Positions 25,907 through 34,307 of a stretch of 64,000 nucleotides of DNA are shown here, one piece after another. The stretch is from Paenibacillus massiliensis subsp. panacisoli DSM 21345. GTDB taxonomy: Bacteria; Bacillota; Bacilli; Paenibacillales; Paenibacillaceae. The translations under genes and the position numbers were made by a program. Numbering within the stretch: the stretch's first letter is position 1; the number at the start of each line of letters is the position of its first letter. The stretch lies in NCBI RefSeq assembly GCF_000426545.1, contig NZ_KE384534.1, positions 248,001-312,000 on the forward strand, in the 5' to 3' direction. The notes under the pieces are model-generated. The model saw only the letters and a list, made by a program, of their open reading frames with translations. It was not told where the DNA came from and ran no database searches.

Positions 25907-26630
25907 TGCCATCCGCGATGGAATCGGCAATAGCCTTCTGACCTGCCGTCGATTGAAGTAGGCGTCGATCCTGTTCGTTGCTTATGAATCCCGTCTCTAC
26001 GATCACGGCAGGCTGTTTGATGTGATTGAGTAAATAGAAGGCTTTGCCGCTCACAGTAAGTCGTGAGGTTCCATACAGCTGATTCAAGGCCTGCTGGATA
26101 CAATCAGCTAATAGGTAGCTATGTCCTTCATGCTGATACAGAACGATAGGGCCCTGACGATCCGAACGCTTGCTCCAGTTGGCATGTAGACTGACGACCA
26201 GGACGGTGGGCAGCTCCTCCGTCAAGCTCTTGCGCTGAGCGAGGTCCTTGCGGTGTCTGGAGGATTTCAACCAGTGATTGTGCTCACTGAGGGCATAGTC
26301 CCCGTCCCGGTTCAATACGGCTGCATATCCGCTACTGCGTAATAAAAGATACAGCTTACGTGCAATGTTCAGATTAATCTCCTTCTCCAGCACACCATGA
26401 TGGCTGGTTCCCCCGTCAATTCCTCCATGACCTGCATCAATGATAATGACAGGACTTGTGAAGATCGGGTGGTGTGGCACGTCCTCTTGTGTTATTTCTT
26501 GCGGGAGCGGGGTGGAAGAAGCATCAACGTGTGAAGCTGTCGATCCTGTGAAGCTGCTGCCTGTGAGTGAAGGGAGCAGTGTGAACATCAGTACAGCGAT
26601 AACTGATTTCATCAGAAATGTGGACATCAT
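25881..26630 (-). CDS. N-acetylmuramoyl-L-alanine amidase (Amidase_3, CwlD-like)
   Basis: A 249-residue secreted amidase cutting the glycan-peptide bond of peptidoglycan. A signal peptide spans about 1-36. The Amidase_3 domain (about 60-246) has zinc ligands in IDAGHGGIDGG, the glutamate in VLEKEINLN and the histidine in SLHAN, and the catalytic glutamate in IVETGFISN. The length and plan are those of CwlD, which makes muramic lactam in the spore cortex, but the window lacks gerD next to it. Its 3' end overlaps the deacetylase 3' end by 26 bases. Confidence 0.85.
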   Translation of the reverse strand: MMSTFLMKSVIAVLMFTLLPSLTGSSFTGSTASHVDASSTPLPQEITQEDVPHHPIFTSPVIIIDAGHGGIDGGTSHHGVLEKEINLNIARKLYLLLRSSGYAAVLNRDGDYALSEHNHWLKSSRHRKDLAQRKSLTEELPTVLVVSLHANWSKRSDRQGPIVLYQHEGHSYLLADCIQQALNQLYGTSRLTVSGKAFYLLNHIKQPAVIVETGFISNEQDRRLLQSTAGQKAIADSIADGITHYLSAW

Positions 26631-26921
26631 GGTGGGGAGCCTCCTGAAAGATGGACGTATTTGCCATTAGGATGCGTAGCGCAGAGGATAATATACCTGA
26701 GAGGTGCTGTGGCAACCCATCATGCCAACTATCATGCAGTTAAAACACAATTTTCATTTCCACACAGGTGATAGGAATGACCCCATTATTATAGACTGAA
26801 GTCTGGAAGGAGTCTGTATTACGTTTACATGTGTGCCTTCCTGTGCATGCTATAGGTATGGTCCTTTTACACAGGACAGAGCTTCTTACTGAGCATCTAG
26901 GCACATGAAGGAGGAATAATC

Positions 26922-27101
26922 ATGGCTTCCAGTAGCGATCTGGTCAAATACATTACGGAGCAGGTTGTGCAATACATGAGCACCCCGCGTTCAGAGCGGC
27001 GCGAGCGCAGACATGGCAGGGAGCAGTGGCGGACCCGCTGGTTCGGCATGCTGCCCTTCTCCATACACATGTGGCTACGATCGGCACGCAGAAGGGAATG
27101 A
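26922..27101 (+). CDS. yqzE: YqzE-family small protein
   Basis: A 59-residue basic protein starting at ATG 26922 behind AAGGAGG. It follows the YqzE pattern: DLVKYITEQVVQYM.TP, a run of Arg/Glu, then RWFGMLPFSIHMWLR. In Bacillus this gene sits at the end of the comG competence operon; here it stands alone with no com genes nearby. Function is unknown. Confidence 0.8.
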   Translation: MASSSDLVKYITEQVVQYMSTPRSERRERRHGREQWRTRWFGMLPFSIHMWLRSARRRE

Positions 27102-27126
27102 CAGGTCCCTTTGATAACAGACAAAA

Positions 27127-27162
27127 GGTTCATGAAGTCAGATTCATGAAGCCTCTTCTTTT
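27127..27162 (+). terminator. Probable terminator after yqzE
   Basis: GGTTCATGA and TCATGAAGCC form an imperfect hairpin followed by TCTTCTTTT, 26 bases past the yqzE stop. Confidence 0.5.
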
Positions 27163-27273
27163 CACGTCTGGTAATTCGTGGAAGGGGGAGGTTTTTTGTG
27201 CTGACGATTACTTGGTGGTCTAGCCTTCGAGCATAGTTTGTATCCCTTTACATGTGATTTAAGGATTGCTCTT

Positions 27274-27299
27274 TAAAATAAATGACATTTAGTCGATAT
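27274..27299 (+). promoter_or_regulatory. Sigma-D (motility) promoter of the chemoreceptor gene
   Basis: TAAA (27274-27277), a 14-base spacer and GTCGATAT (27292-27299) match the sigma-D consensus TAAA-N14-16-GCCGATAT at all but one base, about 130 bases before the chemoreceptor. Confidence 0.55.
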
Positions 27300-27321
27300 A
27301 TGCTTATAAAGGAAAGGGGGT

Positions 27322-27389
27322 AGGTCTATAAGACTATTCATTTGTCTATAAATTCAATCATTTTAAGAAAAAAGACCTGATTTATAGAC
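27322..27389 (+). repeat. GTCTATAA repeats in the chemoreceptor leader
   Basis: GTCTATAA occurs near 27324 and at 27344, and GTCTATAAAT (27344-27353) recurs inverted as ATTTATAGAC (27380-27389), giving a perfect 10-bp inverted repeat. It may be a regulator site or RNA hairpin. Confidence 0.45.
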
Positions 27390-27464
27390 TGAAGAGAGAT
27401 GTACATACATTTTTTTAGGGGGTTATGACACGTGAAGGGCCTATCTATTAGTCGTAAATAATTA

Positions 27465-29126
27465 TTGGGTTTTCTGAGTGTGCTCGTACTGTTGGCTGCT
27501 GTTGTAGCGATTTCTTATACTCAATTTCTTTCTCTGAAGCAGACTTTTACTGAGGTTGTAGAGAATCGTACAACCAAGCTGCTGCAGATCAAGGACATGA
27601 TGATTAATTCCAAGACTCAGCAGGTTACGATTCGAACCTATGTGATCGGAGCGAACGAGGAAGGAGAACAGCAGTTCAATACGCTCTATCAAGAGTATCA
27701 GACAATTAGTGCAGAACTTCGGAAAACAATCAAAGAACAAGATATGATTGACCTTCTTAACCATGCTGATCAGGTAGGTGCGGATTACTACAGCTTCGGT
27801 CAGGAGATCATTGCACTCAGCAAGCAAGACAACACTGATGAAATTAGGGCTCAGTTGCAGACTAGGGGTCCCGAACTGATCACTGACTTTCTGAATACGA
27901 TCACAGCTATGGAGGACTTCCAGCAGACGGCGCTGGACAGGGCCATCGTAGACTCGAATAATACAATCATTGCTGTTCTTCGGAACATTCTCATCATCGG
28001 TGTCGTAGCTGTTCTTGTCGGCACAGGTATTGCATTGCTGATCGGCAGACTCATTTCCAGACCGATTATCGCGGTATCCAAGGCAGCTACCCGCATTGCC
28101 GAGGGGGATTTGACAGGTGAGGCTGTTGTCGTTCGCAATCAGGATGAAACAGGTGAGCTGGCCAAGGCCTTCAATGCTATGACAGATAACCTGCGCAGTC
28201 TGGTTCATCAGGTAGCTAGCAACGCTTCAATGGTGGCGGCCTCCTCTGAGGAGCTGACAGCGAGCACGCAGCAGACGTCAGCAGCTACAGAACAGGTTGC
28301 AACAACCATGGATAGTATCGCCTCTGGTATGGATACGCAGGTACATATGGTTAATGAGAGCTTCCAGTCTGTGAATCAATTATCGGTAGGCTTCCAGCAC
28401 ATTAAAGACAATACCCAAAGTATGACGGAGCAGGCAGCAGGCGCTTCGACGATGACTGTGTCAGGTGCAGCGTCCGTACAATCGGCTGTGGAGCAGATGC
28501 AATCCATCCATCAGACAGTCAATGGTCTAGCTTCGGTCATTGATGAGCTTAGTACTCACTCCCAGGCGATTGGTCAAATGGTTACGAGCATTTCTGAAAT
28601 TTCAGCACAGACGAATCTCTTGTCCCTCAATGCTGCGATCGAAGCAGCAAGAGCAGGCGAGCATGGAAGGGGATTTCAGGTTGTTGCATCAGAGGTTCGC
28701 AAGCTCTCCGATCAATCCGCCCGTTCGGCCGATGAGATTGTGAAGCTTGTGGCGGCCATTGATAAAGGTATGGAGCATGCCTCGAAATCCATGAGTGAGG
28801 TAACCGCAGAGGTGCAGGAAGGTATTCTTCTTGTGAATAAATCCGGCGAAGCCTTTGAAGAAATCCGTGACGCTGTCAGCAGCTCTGCATTGAAGACGCA
28901 GGAGGTCTACAGCGCTGTCGATACCATGTCTTCTGGACTGGAACAAATTAATACGAATATGAGGACGATTACTGAGGTTACTGAAAGTGCAGCGGCTGGC
29001 ACCGAAGAGGTGAGTGCTACGGCGGAAGAGCAGTTGTCGGCGATGGAGCAGATCTCCGCAGCATCCACAGATCTGGCGAGCATGGCAGAGGAGCTGCAGC
29101 AGGCCATCAATCGTTTCAAGGTGTAA
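27465..29126 (+). CDS. Methyl-accepting chemotaxis protein, interrupted by an early stop
   Basis: A membrane chemoreceptor that signals through CheA/CheW. It has a first membrane segment at the N-terminus, a four-helix-bundle-like sensor (about 30-175; LLQIKDMMINSKTQQ), a second segment (about 175-195), HAMP, and a cytoplasmic signalling domain with the hairpin tip (ISAQTNLLSLNAAIEAARAGEHGRGFQVVA). The natural start appears to be GTG 27432 behind GGGGG, encoding VKGLSISRK, but codon 10 (27459-27461) is TAA. The frame reopens at once and could reinitiate at TTG 27465. The missing ten residues are cytoplasmic, so a reinitiated product might work. A sigma-D promoter and a terminator frame it. 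Confidence 0.85.
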   Translation: MGFLSVLVLLAAVVAISYTQFLSLKQTFTEVVENRTTKLLQIKDMMINSKTQQVTIRTYVIGANEEGEQQFNTLYQEYQTISAELRKTIKEQDMIDLLNHADQVGADYYSFGQEIIALSKQDNTDEIRAQLQTRGPELITDFLNTITAMEDFQQTALDRAIVDSNNTIIAVLRNILIIGVVAVLVGTGIALLIGRLISRPIIAVSKAATRIAEGDLTGEAVVVRNQDETGELAKAFNAMTDNLRSLVHQVASNASMVAASSEELTASTQQTSAATEQVATTMDSIASGMDTQVHMVNESFQSVNQLSVGFQHIKDNTQSMTEQAAGASTMTVSGAASVQSAVEQMQSIHQTVNGLASVIDELSTHSQAIGQMVTSISEISAQTNLLSLNAAIEAARAGEHGRGFQVVASEVRKLSDQSARSADEIVKLVAAIDKGMEHASKSMSEVTAEVQEGILLVNKSGEAFEEIRDAVSSSALKTQEVYSAVDTMSSGLEQINTNMRTITEVTESAAAGTEEVSATAEEQLSAMEQISAASTDLASMAEELQQAINRFKV

Positions 29127-29196
29127 ACATAACAGGCTTATTTAACGACGCATATAAGCATCCTGAGTCATACAAATGATAACGTGCTGATATTAT

Positions 29197-29226
29197 AAGT
29201 TATTCCATAGGTGCATAACTTTTTTC
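29197..29226 (+). terminator. Terminator of the chemoreceptor gene
   Basis: AAGTTAT and ATAACTT form a short stem followed by a run of seven T residues. Confidence 0.65.
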
Positions 29227-29324
29227 TAGCCAAACTTGCTCAAAGTTATATACGATGTCTCCATCCTTAATTTGTCGCCGGTAAGTCCAAATAGTGTAGA
29301 ATAAGAATTCTAAATAACGACCTA

Positions 29325-29367
29325 AAGGCTGCTAGATGATCGGTAACGATCCGCTAGCAGCCTTTTT
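29325..29367. terminator. Second intrinsic terminator
   Basis: AAGGCTGCTAG and CTAGCAGCCTT form a strong hairpin followed by TTTTT on the plus strand. Nothing codes between it and the previous terminator. Confidence 0.75.
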
Positions 29368-29455
29368 CTGTTACAGTCCTTAAGCTTGAAGGAATTATTG
29401 CAGTATCCGGACGGACGTGATGAGTTGAGCTGGATAGGGACAGGTGCTCGCGGTT

Positions 29456-30544
29456 CTATTGTCCTGCAGATAGCACTGTAGCTTGTCCTGTAAGCTGTCC
29501 TGTAAACGTATAAAAGCTGCCTGTCTCCAGCAGTCGCGCAGCGGGTACATAGCGTATAGCCTCACTGCTACCGGTCACCCGAACATATGTAGCTGTGTGT
29601 GCGTCTGGCGCGTGTACAGTCTTCCAGCGCTGCAAGCCGCTCAAGGTAAGTGGTCCGCCATAAGCGTAGTTTGCCCCTGTATCACTATAGACCAGTGGAG
29701 AAGATGCTAATGCTTGCTCCAGCTGCTGATGGTTACGGATTGGCAGAGGCTTGGAGGTCAGCCAGCCCAGATGCTCATAAGGGGATAAATCTGCTGTAGC
29801 GGTAGAGAGCGCTGCATCGGCAGCATCGGTCAGAGGACTAGCCAATTCCATTGAAGCAGCCCTGCTCTCAGGCCCTACCTTTGAAGCTGGAGAAAGTTCA
29901 TTGGCCTTCAAGGGCAGCTCCTCCCCAGTGAAGGCATCTATATAGAGAAGCTCGTCATGGCTACCGGAGCGGACTGCCCAATAGGCTGTCATGGGAGCCG
30001 CATAGTAGGCTTGAATGGCGGATTGCTCTCTGGGAGCAATGCCGCGCTCAGGCTCAGCAAGTGCGATCCGCTCCAGAGCATGCTCCAGCGTATTCATACT
30101 GTAGGGAATCTGGTCCCCTGCGCCATATTCGTTCAGTAGGTATGTGCCATCCTGCTGCTGGGTGAAAATCATGTAACCAATCACTCTATTCTTCTGATTC
30201 ACGTGTACGAGCCAGCTATGTGTACCAGGCCCCAGTGGGTAGAATTGAAGCTGCCCCGCAGCCCAATCCTCGAAGGCAGCCTGCTTCCCAAGCGTACGCA
30301 CTGCGGCTTCAGCAGCGCGCATGACGATGCTTGGTGCAGCTTGATATACCCCTGTGTCTGGAGCTTTTACAGGAGGTGGAGCCGAGATAACAGGCTGTAT
30401 ATCTTGAATAGCAGAGCCTTGAAGCTCTGCTGCGGAATCAGCTGCAGCCTTATTAATCATTGAAGACATCGGATGGAGCAAGGACAGACCGATCAATGCG
30501 GCTGTCAGAATGCCCACGCTTTTACGAAATGCTGAATGGTTCAT
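29456..30544 (-). CDS. Secreted protein of unknown function
   Basis: A 362-residue protein with a signal peptide (residues 1-35; KSVGILTAALIGLSLL). The mature part is Ala/Pro-rich at first, then has an alpha/beta region with PepSY-like features (WLVHVNQKNRVIGYMIFTQQ..LLNEYG; ELLYIDAFTGEELP), then a C-terminal part with GWLTSKPLP and YVRVTGSSEAIRYVPA. I do not recognise a named family. ATG 30544 follows AAGGTGAGGGA; an upstream in-frame ATG at 30583 overlaps no better site. It is monocistronic. Confidence 0.7.
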   Translation of the reverse strand: MNHSAFRKSVGILTAALIGLSLLHPMSSMINKAAADSAAELQGSAIQDIQPVISAPPPVKAPDTGVYQAAPSIVMRAAEAAVRTLGKQAAFEDWAAGQLQFYPLGPGTHSWLVHVNQKNRVIGYMIFTQQQDGTYLLNEYGAGDQIPYSMNTLEHALERIALAEPERGIAPREQSAIQAYYAAPMTAYWAVRSGSHDELLYIDAFTGEELPLKANELSPASKVGPESRAASMELASPLTDAADAALSTATADLSPYEHLGWLTSKPLPIRNHQQLEQALASSPLVYSDTGANYAYGGPLTLSGLQRWKTVHAPDAHTATYVRVTGSSEAIRYVPAARLLETGSFYTFTGQLTGQATVLSAGQ

Positions 30545-30624
30545 ACGTTCCCTCACCTTTTCTGCAGGACAGGTATCGAACAAGAGTGCTTGTCCCTACA
30601 CGTCTAGCATAATATGATCCTGCC

Positions 30625-30676
30625 AAAAAGACTGCCGCAACCTGTCGGTGTCTCTCTAGCAGGATATGCCGCAGTC
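30625..30676 (-). terminator. Terminator of the yqhH-yqhG operon
   Basis: On the minus strand GACTGCGGCA pairs with TGCGGCAGTC with one mismatch and is followed by TTTTT, about 120 bases past the yqhG stop. Confidence 0.65.
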
Positions 30677-30797
30677 CGCTGTCGATATTCCTCTTTTTGG
30701 AAGATGATAGTCCCCAGCTTATAGCATATATAGGCGAATCGTGAGTAGCCTTGACCAGATTTTGTGCAGCTTTTGTGCAGCGGGGAGGTAATCGTCG

Positions 30798-31781
30798 TTA
30801 TCTTAGATGAAAGAGACCGCAATTCATGACAGATACCACGACCTTAGGCTCGTACTGCCATTGCATCTCCTCTCTGCGAGCCTGAAACTGTTCACGGATG
30901 GCGATCTGACGCTCTTCATCCTGTCCTTTCAGCAGATCCTCGTAATATAGATCCACGACGCTCAGCTCCTCGGCAAGCCGTTCTCTGGCCTGATCTGCCC
31001 AGGAATAGTCACGATGCTGAATCTGGCGCAGCACATGCTGCTCCAGGGCACGAGTCGCTTCCTGTATACTCAGCTTGGCTGTCTGCACATGCATGTTGCC
31101 GGCCATCTGTGGACTTAACTGCTTGCGGTTCAGCAATTTACCGAAATCCTGCTGGATCTGTCCGCTACGCAGGGAGATGCCGAGAAAATGCAGCTCCTCC
31201 CGCTTGAGATCGCAGGTGAATTCGACCTTGAAGCATGCACCAAGCCAGCTCTCATACATAACGGGAGTACGCGCATTGAGTTGTCGCTGGAGCGGAAGCT
31301 CGAAGAGATTCACATATCGCCCCCCGTCCTTGGCAGCTGCGAAGATCTGCTGCAGTCTGCGGCTGCCATAGATGACATCCTCACGCAGGATTCGATTAGG
31401 ACCCAACTGTGGCATAGGGGGAAGCGCCCCCATATACCTGGATAGGAGTGAGTTGTCCTCGCCAGAATTACCGTTCATTTGGGTTGGGTTGCTGGAGCCG
31501 CCCGGGATGCCGAGCTTGCCCGAATGTTTAAATGCTTCTTTAGCCGCCAGATCCTCATCGTAGGTAGCTTTGTCAAATACGAAGGTGAATGACATCGTCT
31601 CAGCCGGAACCCCCGTCCGTTCAACATAGCCCCAATAGTAAGGGCGGTTCGTTAGGGCTTTGTCCGCTTCTGGTGACAGTTTGACCGTCACATGGCAGGG
31701 TGATTTCTCAATGATGGTGCTTCCAGTCGCCTCCAGATAGGTCATAACGAATTGCTGTACTTGCTCGGTACTCATACTCAT
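30798..31781 (-). CDS. yqhG: YqhG family protein
   Basis: A 327-residue soluble protein of the Bacillales YqhG family, recognised from its start (VQQFVMTYLEATGSTIIEKSP..VTVKLSPEADKAL), the RPYYWGYVERTG segment and its place after an SNF2 helicase gene. Family function is unknown. Relative to the remembered Bacillus protein there is an extra Gly/Asn/Ser stretch near residue 95. It starts in an ATGA overlap with yqhH, behind GGGAGGAG, so the two proteins are made together and probably act together. Confidence 0.85.
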   Translation of the reverse strand: MSMSTEQVQQFVMTYLEATGSTIIEKSPCHVTVKLSPEADKALTNRPYYWGYVERTGVPAETMSFTFVFDKATYDEDLAAKEAFKHSGKLGIPGGSSNPTQMNGNSGEDNSLLSRYMGALPPMPQLGPNRILREDVIYGSRRLQQIFAAAKDGGRYVNLFELPLQRQLNARTPVMYESWLGACFKVEFTCDLKREELHFLGISLRSGQIQQDFGKLLNRKQLSPQMAGNMHVQTAKLSIQEATRALEQHVLRQIQHRDYSWADQARERLAEELSVVDLYYEDLLKGQDEERQIAIREQFQARREEMQWQYEPKVVVSVMNCGLFHLR

Positions 31782-33520
31782 GAATGGGCTCCTCCCTGAG
31801 TCCTTTCCTGTGTGCCCAACTCCTGACGGATGGATTCCAAGGAATGACCAAGTGTATGCACCTTACTACGAATCTCCTCATCCGATTTCGATTCCAGCAT
31901 AATTTTGAATAGACTTTTCTCTATGTTCTCCTGCTGCTCATAACGCTCCAGAATAACGTCCAGGCCGCCGATGACCATCTCGAACATGTTGATCTTCTCG
32001 TGCAGCAGGTTCAAGATATGCTCCTCAATGGTGCCTTGCGTAGACAGGTTATAGATTTGGACGTCATTCTGCTGACCCAGCCGGTGCACTCTCCCGATCC
32101 GCTGCTCTACACGCATGGGATTCCATGGAAGATCGAAGTTAATCATATGATGACAAAATTGCAGATTGATGCCCTCGCCGCCGGCTTCTGTTGCAATCAT
32201 CACCTGCACCTTGCCCCGGAACAGATCCATCATCCAGTCCTTACGTCCCCGGTTCATCCCGCCACGATAAGGGACAGCTGTCAGGCCACGTTCACGGAAG
32301 TAATTCAGAAGGTATTCCTGTGTGGCCCTGTACTCCGTAAAGACAATGACCTTCTCGTTCATGTTCCGTACAAGCTCCATCGTCTTCTCTGCTTTGGTAT
32401 TGGCTTTAATCGCTTTGATGGCGGCGACGAGCTCCCAAATCCGATCGCGAACCGGCGAATCTGGTGCCAGCTTCTTCGCCAGATTCACCAGTGTTACGAA
32501 CACGGCGTCCCGGCTACTGCATACCTCGCGCTGCAGGGTCACCATGGATAGCATGCTGCTGAGACTGCCGCCAGATGCCTCGTATTGATCCTTCACAAAG
32601 GAGGTCACACCTTCATAGAGCGCACGTTCATCCGCTGAGAGCTGAAGATTGATATTGGATACATTACGCTTGGTGAATTGGACGGGCCCCTCACCACGTC
32701 TGTTGCGGATCATGACCTTGGACAGCTCCTCCTTGAGCTGGTCCTCATTCTTCGGTACACGCTTGTCGACGACAAAGTTGGCTGCAAAATCCCCCTGACG
32801 CCCCAACTGTCCTGGCTTCAGTAGGGTGATCAGGTTAAACAGCTCTGACAGATCGTTTTGGACAGGTGTCGCCGTCAATAGCAGGCAGTACTTTTTGCGT
32901 AGCTTGGTGATGAACTGGTAATTGGTGGTCTTCTTGTTCTTCAGCTTATGGGCTTCATCAATAATGACCAGATCATAATCGGTATCGAGCAGTATATCGC
33001 GATGGGGCTCGCGCTTGGCTGTGTCGATGGAAGCCACAACCACATCGGAATACCAGGTATGGGCTTTCTTCTGGGCGACTGCAGTAATACCGAACTTACT
33101 GTTCAGCTCCCGTACCCACTGCAGGACAAGCGAGGCGGGAACGAGAATCAATATTTTGGAAGCCAGGCCGCGAAGCATATATTCCTTTAGAATCATGCCA
33201 GCTTCTATCGTTTTGCCGAGTCCTACCTCATCAGCCAGAATCGCGCGCCCGGACATATTGAACAGAACTTTGCGGGCTGTATCCAACTGATGGGGGAGCG
33301 GGGTCAGGTCCTGAAGGTGCTTCAAGCATTGCAGCTCATCGAAGCTCGGAATCAGATTTGCTTGCTCGGCCTGCATGGTAAGCCTGAACAAATCCCAGTC
33401 TCCCCAAGGTCCTCCTTTGCGAACACGCTGATCCAGCTCTTCTGCCCAGTCACGGTCGAATTGTACCGGTACCGGCAGCTGGGGGACATCCTGTGTTGTC
33501 GACGAATGATGCGGATTCAC
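31778..33520 (-). CDS. yqhH: SNF2-family helicase YqhH
   Basis: A 580-residue Swi2/Snf2 ATPase. The motor motifs are in order: motif I (ADEVGLGKTIEAGMI), Ia (LILVPASLVLQWVREL), II (VIIDEAHKLKN), III (LLTATPVQND), V/VI (ATEAGGEGINLQFC, EQRIGRVHRLGQ). This is the RapA/HepA-like bacterial branch, which remodels nucleoprotein or RNA polymerase complexes. A C-terminal helical tail follows. It is translationally coupled to yqhG. It stands upstream of an unusually purine-skewed gap. Confidence 0.92.
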   Translation of the reverse strand: MNPHHSSTTQDVPQLPVPVQFDRDWAEELDQRVRKGGPWGDWDLFRLTMQAEQANLIPSFDELQCLKHLQDLTPLPHQLDTARKVLFNMSGRAILADEVGLGKTIEAGMILKEYMLRGLASKILILVPASLVLQWVRELNSKFGITAVAQKKAHTWYSDVVVASIDTAKREPHRDILLDTDYDLVIIDEAHKLKNKKTTNYQFITKLRKKYCLLLTATPVQNDLSELFNLITLLKPGQLGRQGDFAANFVVDKRVPKNEDQLKEELSKVMIRNRRGEGPVQFTKRNVSNINLQLSADERALYEGVTSFVKDQYEASGGSLSSMLSMVTLQREVCSSRDAVFVTLVNLAKKLAPDSPVRDRIWELVAAIKAIKANTKAEKTMELVRNMNEKVIVFTEYRATQEYLLNYFRERGLTAVPYRGGMNRGRKDWMMDLFRGKVQVMIATEAGGEGINLQFCHHMINFDLPWNPMRVEQRIGRVHRLGQQNDVQIYNLSTQGTIEEHILNLLHEKINMFEMVIGGLDVILERYEQQENIEKSLFKIMLESKSDEEIRSKVHTLGHSLESIRQELGTQERTQGGAHS

Positions 33521-34058
33521 GAACCATCCCTCCCTCTGCTGTCACTTTTTCGAACTAGGCGGGCAGCTCGGGCTCTGGTCGTCGATCCCGATGGCATAGC
33601 CGCTAGTCGGTATATGAGTATATTTGTAGTATGGGCGTTAGGCAGGAGATTCATAACCTAAAGTATGTCATTCCATCAGAATGAAGCGATGAAAGAAGGG
33701 TGTACATAGTTGAATGGTGAGGATGTATACAGAGGAAAGAAAGGCATGTACACAGATGAAAGAAAAGTATGGAGTCAAATGCAAGGAAGCGATGTGCTCC
33801 AAGGAAGATGGATCGGGAGCCAGACGAAACGAATGTAACGCCAAAAGAAAAGCATTGGTTATTCGTAGCAGAGAAGTAGTGGTTGAGTGATGGATGAGCA
33901 GAAGGGAATTAGAAGGTGAGTAGGAAATAAGGAAGAGCGTGAAGAGGAATGAGCATGAATATGCAGGCGGGAGAAAAAAAGAGAATGAGTCTGAATAAGA
34001 TGGGTAGCAGTCATAAGATAGAGGAAGAAGACGAAAATTCACAAAATCGAAATGATTT

Positions 34059-34107
34059 AATCCATATATAGTATAGTATAATATGATTCGCACACAATAT
34101 ATTGTGA
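34059..34107 (+). promoter_or_regulatory. nrdJ promoter with NrdR boxes
   Basis: ACACAATATATTGTGA (34092-34107) matches the NrdR consensus ACACWATATWTTGTGT at 15 of 16 positions. A weaker copy (11 of 16 matches) starts at 34059, three helical turns upstream. TATAAT at 34077-34082 lies between them. Two NrdR boxes bracketing the -10 is the standard architecture for repression of ribonucleotide reductase genes. Confidence 0.8.
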
Positions 34108-34116
34108 TATTACATA

Positions 34117-34200
34117 AGGAAACGTCTAACGATACACTTTCACAGAAGACAGGCTACGTTTAGCTGATGCTTTCTTGCGATAATCGAATGGTCAGCTCCG
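34117..34200 (+). promoter_or_regulatory. Structured 5' leader of nrdJ
   Basis: Two nested-free stems follow each other in the roughly 220-base leader: AAACGT (near 34119) with ACGTTT (near 34157), and AGCTGA (near 34162) with TCAGCT (near 34193). They lack the B12-box of a cobalamin riboswitch. The fold is predicted by eye only. Confidence 0.3.
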
Positions 34201-34307
34201 CTGAAAATTTATAACTTCTATTATCCTGGAAGAAGCACGCTTTAGCTGTCATATTGTCAGTTCTTATTTTAGAGATCATCTGAAATTTATACAGGAGGTT
34301 GTTATCA

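Larger units (their letters stand above)
33521..34307. other. 787-base gap with purine-skewed stretch and nrdJ leader
   Basis: From about 33700 to 34020 the plus strand is strikingly rich in A and G (gaagga, aaagaaa, gagagg words). A 141-residue frame on the minus strand (33668-34093) is Ser/Phe/Leu-rich and reflects this skew, so it is not called as a gene. A plus-strand frame of 30 codons at 33746 is not supported either. From 34050 the gap holds the nrdJ promoter, operator and leader. Confidence 0.5.

Noticed and set aside
27462..28208. 248-residue antisense frame across the chemoreceptor gene
   Set aside because: It is a shadow of a well-supported coding region and has no family features.
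33668..34093. 141-residue minus-strand open frame
   Set aside because: Its Ser/Phe/Leu/Tyr-rich content only mirrors the purine skew of the other strand. No ribosome-binding site or family pattern was seen.
34110..34300. Cobalamin riboswitch before nrdJ
   Set aside because: The gene uses B12, but the B12 box and the other conserved blocks are absent; only two generic stems are seen.
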